Below are positions 55,010-64,000 of a stretch of DNA of 64,000 nt, one piece after another. A program made the translations under genes and the position numbers. The notes under the pieces are model-generated. The model worked only from the letters and a program-made list of their open reading frames with translations, did not search any database and had not been told where the DNA came from. How positions within the stretch are numbered: the first letter of the stretch is position 1; every line of letters starts with the position of its first letter. The DNA is taken from the NCBI GenBank assembly GCA_958510825.1, contig OY294047.1:4092001-4156000 (forward strand), in the 5' to 3' direction. This DNA comes from Brachypterus glaber (lineage: Eukaryota; Arthropoda; Insecta; Coleoptera; Kateretidae).

Positions 55010-55290
55010 ACTATCGCTAAAACCACCTCTAGGTGGAGTGGCTCTAACAATTTGTGCAAGCGCACGCTAAGCTTTATTAATTATTCTCAGCTTTCGTAAT
55101 TTTCAGTCTATTATGAAACGGCCCCCGTCCGCCGCCAAAGTGAGGGGCCGCAACCGCGCTTTTCGGTAACCCGTCGTTCATTAATTAATGTCACCTTTCT
55201 CGCTTAATTGTTGCCCCTATCGCTTATTACCACTTTTGGCCGACGCACATTGGCACCGTTTGATAATCGACTAGTTTACGACCACTTTTT
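55010..55290. other. GC-richer non-repetitive island
   Basis: About 280 bp of clearly higher GC than its surroundings, with GGCCCCCGTCCGCCGCCAAA, TTAATTAATGTCACC, CGCTTAATTGTTGCC and GGCCGACGCACATTGGCACC. No open frame of note and no match elsewhere in the window. Could be a conserved regulatory block. Confidence 0.35.
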
Positions 55291-55768
55291 TTGGTTTTAA
55301 TAATAATTATAATTATTATTATAATAAATTTAGGTTAAGTATTTTATTTATTTTTAATTTATTTAGATTTAAGTTTTTATTGTAAGAAATAATTTAAAAT
55401 TAAGATTCTAGATAATTTTTATATAAAAAACAAAATTAAATATTTTTTTAGGATAATGATACTACTTTTTATTTTTATTTTGTTCGAAATAAAGTTTTTC
55501 TTACCCATTTTACCTTACCACAATGAACTAACAGATTGCATAAAAAACCGAGAAACGTAAAAAACAATAAAAATTTTCATTTTTTTATAAACGCGGTTTT
55601 TTTTTTTGGGGAAAAGTAATATGAGAAAAGTTCCAAGAAACATAGGTCAAAATGGCCCCTAAGCAGGGACGGCTGTTGCCTAAATTATGGGCTCCACTAG
55701 AGCCTGAACTACTGAGCCTATTTTTACGATAGAGGCTTCAAAAGATTCGTCTTGATCAGGCATAGGTA
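55291..55768. other. AT-rich stretch, nothing recognised
   Basis: Nothing recognised. Confidence 0.35.
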
Positions 55769-55885
55769 CATGTTTGTTTGTTTAACCTCGTACTATTCTA
55801 CTTAAATAAGCATCCCTTAAGTCCAGGACGTGTGTGGGCTAGTAGTAGAGGGAACCACCGGCTTATACTGAGTTTTGAAACAGGT
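55769..55885 (-). mobile_element. tRNA-derived SINE, 3' fragment
   Basis: Contains, in inverse, the SINE body AAGCCGGTGGTTCCCTCTAC, TAGCCCACAC and GTACGAGGTTAAACAAACAA. The tRNA head is missing (5' truncation). Confidence 0.7.
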
Positions 55886-56532
55886 TATATAAAATAACAT
55901 GTTTATATAAAAAATAGATTTGTATTATATATTCGGTATCATACGGTCCATATTAAATTTAAAAATAGCATTTAATTAGCCCACGTTTTGGCTTTTAATA
56001 TTACAGTTCCAAGTTTCGACAATATTGATTGTTATTATCAGGATTTTAACGGAAAATCTGAGAAATCTATAGATTTTTATTACGAATTCGGTGTCATACG
56101 TTCCAAGTTAAATAAAAAAAAAAAAAAATAGCTTATGATATGAAAATCGCAATTGTTTCGGCAGTAATAAAATTTAAAAGTCCATTGTGCGTTGGCATCA
56201 GCTTAACTGAAATGCTTCCTAATTAACTTCAATAGCTAAAATCCCTGCCACCTCTTAATTAAATAATTAAGGGCGGGGTAGGGTTGATATTAACGAAATT
56301 AAAAGATATTTCTCACGTTTATATCATAATTTCGTATTTTGTGTTTTATTAATTTTCTAGAGTGGCAGGTGTCTTTCAAATTATTATTAATTGCACTAAA
56401 GTTTTATTAAAACTGTTTAAAACATAACGGTGTCTAAAAAAACTACAGAAGGCTGTATCTAATTTTTAAATTTAGTTTTTTTTGTCTAGACTACAATAAA
56501 TAACTTTTTCCACTACTTAATTAAGTGCTATA
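55886..56532. other. AT-rich stretch, nothing recognised
   Basis: Nothing recognised. Confidence 0.35.
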
Positions 56533-56850
56533 TACTGGGTGATTCAGAAATAAGGTACACAATTTTAAGGGGTGATTCTACGTCCAAAAATATGAAAAAA
56601 AATTCCCATAAAGTTGGTCCGAAAATCAGCCCTAAGGGAGCTACGACCCTCCTACGGGTTCACCTGAAAAGTAGTTTTTATTTAATATTTTTAGGACTCT
56701 ATGAGCTACAGTAACGATTTTTTGCACATGCCTTAACATTGCAATATTGATAAAGGCAATCCCAAACTTTTTTTACATAACTTTTTTTCATATTTTTGGA
56801 CCTAGAATCTACCTTTAAAATTTTGTACCTTATTTCTGAATCACCCTGTA
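56533..56850. mobile_element. TAC(T/A)GGGTGATTCAG MITE
   Basis: TIRs TACTGGGTGATTCAGAAATA (left) and the inverse of TACAGGGTGATTCAGAAATA (right) continue through AGGTACA(C/A)AATTTTAA and GATTCTA. The TA dinucleotides fit a Tc1/mariner-type target. The 80-codon minus frame across its right end is a shadow. Confidence 0.7.
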
Positions 56851-56854
56851 TATA

Positions 56855-57510
56855 CAGAGTGGTCCAAAAGTCACCCCCCGCTCTTAACTTTTGAACCAGT
56901 TGAGATATTGACTTCAAATTTGGAACTTTTAAATAAGACAACTTAAGCTATCTTTTAGCATATATTTAATACTTTCAGTTCTTAAAATGTTGGCAGGGGG
57001 GCATGGGGGCACATTTCCATATTTTTAAATAATAAAAATAAATGGGTTTAAAATGGGGTTGAAAATGGGTATTAATGTCTAAATTAGTCTAAAAAAAAAA
57101 CAAATAATTTTTTAAAAATGCCTAATTTCATCATAAAAAATGTTAATTATACTTTTAAACTAATTTTAGTTGACATAAATAATAATTTATAAAAAAAAAA
57201 CTTAAAAAATCGAATGTTTTAGCACAAAAAATTGAAAAATCAAAACCTTAAAAAACATTTTTAAAAAATTTAAAAATGTTAACTTAAATAGAGAATTTTA
57301 TAAGCTTTAAAATGATGTATCACACGACCCCCCTTTCCATTTTAAAAAATGTCCCCCCATGCCCCCCTGCCCACATTTTAAGAGCTGAAAATATCAAATA
57401 TATGCTAAAAGATAGTTTAAGTTGTCTTATTTAAGAGTTCTAAATTTGAAGTCGATATCTCAACTCGTTCAAAAGTTAAAAGGGGGGGGGGTGACTTTTG
57501 GACAACACTG
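56855..57510. mobile_element. Tc1/mariner-type MITE, copy 4
   Basis: 656 bp, CAGAGTGGTCCAAAAGTC and inverse of CAGTGTTGTCCAAAAGTC, TA on both sides. It lies 4 bp after the preceding MITE. Confidence 0.8.
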
Positions 57511-57594
57511 TATATAGCACATTGCTATTTTCCCTAAATTTTTCGATTAAATGGCCAAATTCCCTGAATTTCAGGTTTCAATTTCAATTTCCCT

Positions 57595-57950
57595 GCCCCC
57601 CCCCTGACTTTGGTTTGAGCCCCCCTGGCGTTTTTGATGAGCTGGAGAGCCAATTTTCTTTTGCAGGGGTGCCAAGTTTGGTAGAAACCGTCAGGGACAA
57701 AGATTCTTTTCGTAAAGGTTATTTTTGTTTTGCGGCGCCAAATTTTTTTGGCAGAGGCGCCAAGTCAGGGACAATAAAGCTCTTTTTCCTTGAAGGTTAT
57801 TTTTGAGGCGCCAATTCTTTTCGCAGGGGGCCCTGGCGTTTTCGCTGAGCCCCCTCTGGTATTTTTTTGGAGCGCCAATTTTCTTTTACAGGGGCGCCGA
57901 TTTTGACAGAAACCGCCAGGGACAAAGCTTTTCTTCATGAACGTACTTTT
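57595..57950. repeat. GGCGCCAA tandem repeat, about 3 units
   Basis: Units of about 90-120 bp share GCGCCAATTTTCTTT(T), CAGGGG(C/T)GCC, AGAAACCG(T/C)CAGGGACAAA and GAAGGTTATTTTTG. The 102-codon frame at 57498-57806 comes from this array and the neighbouring MITE and is not a gene. Confidence 0.6.
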
Positions 57951-58387
57951 TCTTTCTGACCCTAGGGGCTACACCCCCCTTAGATTTTTTTCAGGTTTGT
58001 ACTTTATAAATTTTGAAAATTGTATGACCATTGTATATTTACTTAGCTACAGAGCAGTGAAAATTTAATAATGTAACTCTTAAATGAATCATATTTTTTT
58101 ATAAAGAATGTTTTCCTTTTATAAATTCAGTTCTGATGTGAAAGTATCCCTATGCCGAGACGGCTATTTTTTCTTAAAGAACCTTTAATGACGTAACTAA
58201 AAGCAAGTAAATAAAGTAGTTGATGCTTTAGTTGTTTACTTGATCGGACCAAAAAAGTAATATGACTAGAATGGTAATTTATTGGAATTTAAAGCGTTAA
58301 ATTTGTATTGAACTCGAACACTGTTTCTTCCTGCTTGAAACCAGTGACTAAGAACGAAAGAGATCAGAATGGACTTAAAGATGCCAA
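57951..58387. other. AT-rich stretch, nothing recognised
   Basis: Nothing recognised. Confidence 0.35.
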
Positions 58388-58965
58388 GGGGCTGTTCATA
58401 TATTATGTAACACAATTTTTCAAAAAAATTGACCCCCCCTCCCCCCTGTGTAACAAACTGTCACATTTACCAATTTAAAAAAAATTTACACGAAAAAATC
58501 ACTCAAACTTTAAAAAAATATTCATAATCAATATCACACAGGGAAAAAATACTAGGTACCTCTTTTTACACTGCGTGTCACATATAACACGTATATTGTT
58601 TATGCACAGGTACAAAAAATAGTACACACATTGGTGTTCTGTGAGTACACATTCCGCGCGAAAATGTATCATCGCCGATGATTCATCGGCAAGATTACGC
58701 AAGATCAGGGCTGTAAGATTTTTTTTTAATATCAATGTCAACAGTTTTTTACTGATTACAATATTATTTAAATATACATAGTTTCGTCAATTTTTGTGCG
58801 AAAAAGGGAATTATGGGTCACTAAATAGTAATTTCTGTTGAAATAAAAATACATCTGCCAAGCTTAGGAAATAAACATTAAATTTATTAAATTCCGTTAC
58901 GTAACGTTTACCTAGACCCCCAACTCCCCCCTTTCACAAACTGTAACAATCCCCCCCCCCCTAGG
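58388..58965 (+). mobile_element. GGGGCTGTTCA-ended element, longer copy
   Basis: Left end GGGGCTGTTCATATATTATG with a C-run and GTGTAACAAACTGTCAC; right end ACGTAACG, a C-rich tract and TTCACAAACTGTAACAAT. It contains about 150 bp absent from 39748-40112. TSD unresolved. The 80-codon minus frame inside is a shadow. Confidence 0.6.
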
Positions 58966-59817
58966 CGCATTACCAAGTACCTGTTTCTTTGAGACAAAGC
59001 TGGTCCTTAAATTTTACAACGGATATTAAACCTGGTATGAAAAAATGAAAAAAGTGGAGATAAGCCAAGATAAAATAATAAATACAATAATTTTCTGGCA
59101 TTTAGGGTTTAAAATATTTTATTTTTTAAACTTTGATGATGGACGCTACAAAAAATGGAAGTGGAATAAATCTATTTTATGTTTCGTCCGAATATTAGCA
59201 AATTGAAGGATAAAAATCAAACTTTATTATAGTTGTTGGCATTGATATTAGCTATTTTTTTTATTTTATTTTATGTTTAGTTTAATATACAGTATATGAG
59301 AAAATTAAATGTGTGATGACGGACGCTACATGACGGAAGCTACAAAATTTCCATCAACATTTTAATCATTTATTTTTTAATTTATCTATCTCAAAGAAAC
59401 AAAAACAACAAAGCTCTACAATTTGAATCAAAAAACTCTTAATTTAACAGTAAAATACAACACTACTTAAATACAACACATGAATTATAACTGGAATTCC
59501 TTGTTTGGCCGGTTTGAAACGAACTGATTTTCAAGATAACATCTTAAAAAGATGAACATATCTAAAATTGAGAGCTATTGTCAAAGTTTAGAAGCAGCAT
59601 AAACAGTTATTCGTTCCCTGATTCAAAGAATTTAATATTTTAGCAGCAGCTCCAAAAGAACTGTTAAACTTCTTCTGACGCTTAAGGTTTAATAGGGACT
59701 ATACAACGCGGGGCCTTACTAGATTTGTAATATTAATATCTAGACCTTTGGACCTCATAACCCCATTTGTACTTATTGTTTTTTTTAGGAAAAAAAAATT
59801 TTTTAGCTTTTTAATAT
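58966..59817. other. AT-rich; possible degraded LINE C-terminus
   Basis: GATGACGGACGCTACA (59315-59330) and the near-identical GATGATGGACGCTACA (59136-59151) are repeated 180 bp apart. On the minus strand, 59600-59770 reads LVRPRVV and KKFNSSFGAAAKILNSL with a stop, faintly like the end of a Jockey-type RT. I would not rely on it. Confidence 0.25.
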
Positions 59818-60406
59818 ATAGCTATGTATATGACCTGATAAGTTCCCTAGGGAACTGATGACCTACTGTTAAATTTGACAGCCATTGATAATATATTATA
59901 ACGACCTATAGGCTGTTGTGTCACCAACTTTTTTGTGAAGATTTTGTATTTTTTAATAACTTTGCATATAAGGTATATTTTTTGATGTACTGTGATAAAG
60001 TTAACAAACTAACAACTCTTTTCTCTAGAATACGCATATCGTTAATATAAAGTATCGCCAACATCTCGGTTTGTTTGTAAACAAATATTAGGTATATTCA
60101 GGCCTGTTATTGTTGTCTCTGTTAGTACAAAGCTGTGCGAGTAAGACAGACAAATGTATATGTTGGCTACGTTTTTTTCAGTTTTTAAAAATGAAATGCC
60201 CATTCTAGAGAGAAGAGTTATTAGTTGGTTGGATAAAGTCCAAATATAATATTTTTAGGGTTTTTCTTTTGGGTTGCTATTGAAAATTTATGTTGTCTAA
60301 CGTATTGTACCGGTGACCATTCCTCCACTGGAACTGGCCTTGTATACGAAATATTTTCGTTCTTAGTCCCGATTGGATATTTAACAAACAATAGCTCAGT
60401 AAACAA
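59818..60406 (-). repeat. Repeat with possible coding relic, second copy
   Basis: Partner of 53095-53462, interrupted by the hAT MITE at 60002-60231. The minus-strand frame continues upstream as RPVPVEEWSPVQYVRQHKFS, longer than in the other copy. Not recognised as any family. Confidence 0.45.
60002..60231 (+). mobile_element. hAT-type MITE, copy 3
   Basis: 230 bp, perfect 8-bp duplications GATAAAGT (59994-60001, 60232-60239). The empty site is seen in the paralogous repeat at 53303-53318. The left terminus TAACA has drifted from CAACG. Confidence 0.85.
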
Positions 60407-60420
60407 TATATTGAAGTGGG

Positions 60421-60829
60421 CCTTTAAAACGTAATAAGCATATGGTGGATGTTGTGTTTTTGATTCGTCATGCAGCTTTACGCAAGACTAAACATTGACA
60501 ATACTGGACTATTTTATAAATGAATTATTGTTCAGAAGTGTTTAATTGTTTACACCTAAAACTAGAAAAAAAGTAAATACTTTTTGAGTCATGCTGCATT
60601 AGAATTAAATATTTAAATTCATTAGGTTCTCTTTTTAAAATGCCGACATCGAGATATTGTAAGTTTCTTCTTTATATTAAAAAAAGTAAGCACTTAACTA
60701 CCTAAATAAGGATCTAATTTTAATTGAATTAGCTTGGACTTTTTAAAAATTTTGCCCTTGAAGTACGTTGCTTTTTAGCTTAACCCTTAAATTGAAAGAT
60801 ACCTATATGTATGCAGAAATGGGTTCTCT
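60421..60829. other. AT-rich stretch, nothing recognised
   Basis: Nothing recognised. Confidence 0.35.
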
Positions 60830-61765
60830 CCTATAGTATAAGAGCTGGTGGCCATTTTTATTTCATTATTTGCTCCCACTTTTATTTTATATATGTCTTA
60901 AAGTACATTCAAATTAAGCTATTTGCAAATCGCCAGGTCCTGGATCGGGTTCCTTTGGATGCTAGAAGCCTCGAAAAGGTGGTCAAATGGAGTCCCCGAA
61001 AAATATATTTTTAACTTACCGAGTAAAACAAATTACATTTATCCAATACATACAGATAATAAGACAATTACCAGCTTTATTTTAAATAGATAAACTCAAT
61101 AATAACCCCCGTGTGGCTTTTACTTTATTGAGTGGATAATTATTTATTTTACCCACTCAACTGTCACTTGTCAAATTATTTTATTGTAAATGTCATTAAA
61201 ATTTTTGAATAAAAATATGAATTCCTAAGCTATTTATTGGATAAAACCTTGTATGGCACTCATGGGTAAACCGATATTGCCCTCTCGAAAATTAACCTGC
61301 TTGCTGACGCCTCGCAGGTTAATTTTCTCATAGGCAATATCTTACTTTACCCACTAGTACCATAAACAACTATTATTACATTTATATTAGTCTGTTTTCA
61401 CAGTTTTACACAATTATTCAGTAGGCTAAGAGTTAAAAACAGACTTTAAAAACTTTATCTGATATATGTCAACACTAAAAATTCTTAATAATTTTCATTT
61501 AATCAAAATGTCATTTCATAAATTCTCATTTCTTTAAAAAATTAAGTATGACATGTTTTAAAGGCATTTTTTAAAGACTGTTCTTACCCCTTGGCCCCAG
61601 AATTATTATGTATAACTATGAAAATAGGTTAATCTGAATATCTTAAATGAAATGTATATGACTCGGCAAGTTAAAAATAGATTTTTTGGTAGCTCATTGA
61701 CATAGCTTTTGGAACTTCTAGCACCCAAAGGAACCGGATCCGGAGTCTAGCAATTTTAAAATAGC
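60830..61765. mobile_element. Long-TIR element, copy 2, with another foldback inside
   Basis: Left arm 60830-61035 and right arm 61375-61765 match the arms of 14260-15668. Here the interior holds a different insertion (about 61045-61373) than in copy 1. The outer TACAGGGT termini are lost. The 67-codon frame at its left is a shadow. Confidence 0.6.
61253..61363. repeat. Foldback hairpin, copy 1 (AACCTGC stem)
   Basis: ATGGCACTCATGGGTAAACC pairs with the right end ..TTTACCCACTAGTACCAT; inner stem GATATTGCC, GAAAATTAACCTGC; centre TTGCTGACGCCTC. The element containing it is duplicated in inverse at the end of the window. Confidence 0.7.
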
Positions 61766-61839
61766 TTAATTATGTTTTTTTTATAGGAACCTTTTAAGAT
61801 TAATGGCCTTAGAAGGCTCTATTTTTTATAAACTTTAGA

Positions 61840-62106
61840 TTACATTACATTACATGTTTGTTTAACCTCGTACTATTCTACTTTAAGCATCCCCTAAGTC
61901 CAGGACTTGTGTGGGCTAGTAGTAGAGGGAACCACCGGCTTATACTGACTTTCGAACCAGTTTCTAGGGAGTGTCCGTTTCACTTATCGCCTTCGCCAAA
62001 TTTCAATTTTTAATTAACTGAAAAAGGCAAATCGGCGCCAGTGAGAATCGAACTCACGATAGTAGACTTGCTATGCATACGCGCTAGCCATTATGCTATG
62101 CCTCCC
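61840..62106 (-). mobile_element. tRNA-derived SINE, copy 2, near full length
   Basis: tRNA-like head on the minus strand with A box TAGCATAATGGCTAGCGCG and B box GAGTTCGATTC, then CACTGGCGCCGATTTGCC and the body shared with 35358-35606. The tail is (TGTAA)n rather than the ACAAAAC tail of copy 1. Pol III promoter boxes look intact. Confidence 0.85.
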
Positions 62107-63138
62107 ATATTTTTGTAAATTTGCATTTTTATAATTCCCAAAAGAAACAAAAACATTTAAAGAAAAAAAAAGCGTTTTCTTGAATATTTAAATTTTTTCC
62201 GACCACTATTGAAATAAAAGCTGGACTTAAATGTTTGAGCCATTTGGATTATGCATTTTATTTTGACCAGGTTATTTTAATACAACACTTTTTTTTATTG
62301 CATTGGATTAAATAATGGAACCTTTTCTACAGATATGTTTTTGTAATTCTGGTGTAAATTCCAAATAAAACATAAACTCTTTTAATATAAACGTTTAACT
62401 ATTCTTTATCCTGGATAGATACCAAACCATAAAATAAGTCTGGTAGAAATACTATGAGTTTCAAAAAATAACAATATTAGAAGCAGTGTAATTGTCAAAA
62501 GGCTACGTAGGTAAAAGGCATGAAACTCATCTTTGATGCTAAATTTAATAATTATTGAACATTAAAAAAACGAGTAATATTAATGAAAGTTTAAGCTTAA
62601 ATAACTAACAGCTGGTCTCAAATTATACATGCTTAAAACACCTAAAATGGTAGGTACAAAACTAACCACAAACACTCATGATTATAATTTTTAGTAAAAA
62701 AATTATAATTTAACATATAAAAATGGGGTTAAAACAAGGCAAATGAGACTATAATTAGTTTTTTTTTAAACTTTCTACGGTCTCTGAGTTTGACATGACC
62801 GATGCATAGGTAAATTAACATCACACTGCAATGTTTGCATACCTACATGGTTAAAAAAAAACTGTAACGGTGGAGATACGTTTTTATCACAAAAACCACA
62901 AATTGGGGACGACTAATTGGTACTTCCGGCGGAAGAACGGACATCCTCGCACCTCATCTATTACTGACGCGAATTAAATTGTATTTAGTGGAACTTGAAC
63001 ACCTTTTATATTGTAGTTTGATATATGTTAAGTCATCGTGCTGATTATTGTAGTTTCGGATGACATATGGGAATCCGTTTAATAATTTAAATTCGAACTA
63101 AAATAGGCTCTTGCTGGGTCGCTTTAAGGGGTAACACT
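62107..63138. other. Mostly unique AT-rich sequence
   Basis: No gene or repeat recognised. 62770-63060 is less AT-rich. Confidence 0.35.
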
Positions 63139-63257
63139 TTCACGACATTACATAAAATTAATCAAGTCCTGTGCATATCTATGATTGCCATGCTGATGCT
63201 GGAATATATCCGCCGAAGCGGTCACACCCGTCCCTTAAAAAGATCACGCTGCTACTG
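63139..63257 (+). repeat. Dispersed repeat, shared with 1460-1580
   Basis: See the left-end copy; same orientation and block order. Confidence 0.6.
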
Positions 63258-63487
63258 ATAAGCTCAGTTAAATTAAGTTAATAAACAAATAATACAACAG
63301 AGAAAAAAATATAAACAATGCAAATCATTGTGGATTTTTTTTTCGGTCTACTTCTACTTTAATTTGCTTACGTTGAAAGGTGTTTAAAACACTGCAGTGC
63401 AGGTATAATTTATGCCTATTCTGCTGCCTTTATTAAGAAAATAATGGTAGCTTATGATAGAATACAAACTGTAATGAATATAGAACA

Positions 63488-63780
63488 AGCCGTGAAGATA
63501 TGTAATGCTACGCATTGCATTATATACTATTCACAGTCAATGGCATATCGCATTTTCCCAAATACTTAAAAAAAATTATTTTCAATTTTTTTTTTAAATT
63601 TGATTTTTTGACAAGACAAAAAATTAAAAAAAAATTCAAAAAATTAAAAAAAAGAAAATTTTTTCAATTTTTTTTTGTTTTTAAAAAAAACTTTTTTTAT
63701 TGTCTTTTTTAATTTTTTAAGTTTAAGCCCCCATAACTTTTTTGATCTTAGGGGGATTACTTTTAAAATTCGTAGATTTG
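63488..63780 (+). repeat. CCGTGAAGATATG-family repeat
   Basis: AAGCCGTGAAGATATGTAAT, TTCACAGTCAATGGCATA, CATTTTCCCAAATACTT and CCCCCATAACTTTTTTGAT in the same order as 53761-54268. The 65-codon Lys/Phe-rich frame inside reflects A/T runs. Confidence 0.6.
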
Positions 63781-63796
63781 GTACTTAAAATAATAG

Positions 63797-64000
63797 TTAT
63801 TTATGGTTTGGAAAGTAAAGTAAGATATTGCCCATAAGAAAATTAACCTGCGAGGCGTCAGCCAAGCAGGTTAATTTTCGAGAGGGCAATATCGGTTTAC
63901 CCATAAGTGCCATACAAGGTTTTATCCAATAAATAGCTTAGGAATTCATATTTTTATTAAAAATTTTAATGACATTTACAAGAAAATAATTTGACAAGTG
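63797..64000 (-). mobile_element. Inverse copy of the 61140-61373 element, cut by window end
   Basis: Same hairpin (63803-63913) and following CAAGGTTTTATCCAATAAAT, AGCTTAGGAATTCATATTTT as at 61140-61373, in reverse. Its terminus AATAGTTATTTATGG resembles that of 14570 and 28296. Confidence 0.7.

Noticed and set aside
57498..57806. 102-codon frame
   Set aside because: Spans the end of a MITE and a GGCGCC tandem repeat.
59600..59770. Jockey-type RT C-terminus
   Set aside because: Contains a stop, is short, and the resemblance is too weak to annotate.
62040..62106. tRNA gene
   Set aside because: A and B boxes are present but there is no intact acceptor stem or cloverleaf, and the sequence continues into the SINE body shared by two other copies.

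Overview
This is an AT-rich stretch of an animal genome, most likely an insect; beetle-like is only a guess. Evidence is the set of transposon families: Penelope-like (PLE), Jockey/CR1-type and RTE-type retroelements, tRNA-derived SINEs, and P-, hAT-, Tc1/mariner- and Harbinger-like DNA elements. Spliced-gene and microsatellite habits also fit, and there are no bacterial operons. A 200-N run (20042-20241) marks an assembly gap. I find no convincing host gene. Nearly every long reading frame is either chance AT-rich sequence or part of a mobile element.

Layout. 1-6.7 kb: THAP-like exon candidate inside a repeat, a hAT-type MITE, and two inverted copies of an approximately 690 bp TIR element with 6-bp target duplications, one nested in a palindromic MITE. 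7-12 kb: a retro-type repeat, a hAT MITE with 8-bp TSD, and a 1.2 kb P-like element (34-bp perfect TIRs, 8-bp TSD) that keeps the start of a THAP domain. 12-20 kb: long-TIR elements and dispersed repeats. 20-23 kb: a Harbinger-like element with a Myb/SANT (zeste-like) domain, then tandem arrays. 24-25.5 kb: a PLE remnant inside two inverted arms of about 540 bp. 28-31.4 kb: foldback element, second retro-type repeat, RTE-like and Jockey-like RT fragments. 32-36 kb: large foldback, hAT hairpin, long repeat with a SINE inside it. 37-49 kb: microsatellites, Tc1-like MITEs, foldbacks and an ATGCATAATT-rich satellite-like tract. 49.9-51.1 kb: the best coding element, a PLE with RT (YVDD) and GIY-YIG domains. 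51.5-64 kb: more Tc1-like MITEs, a third GIY-YIG fragment, SINEs and foldbacks.

The most notable signals are two independent PLE copies with the same architecture: 5'-truncated, with the 3' tail copied in inverted orientation onto the break. Each has a compact hammerhead-ribozyme-like motif in the tail, and in one copy the junction falls in the ribozyme core. Second is a recurring class of 90-230 bp hairpins, often with CpG-rich centres, whose sequences mostly differ but whose architecture is shared. No expressed pathway is implied: the elements are mostly non-autonomous and presumably depend on enzymes encoded elsewhere.
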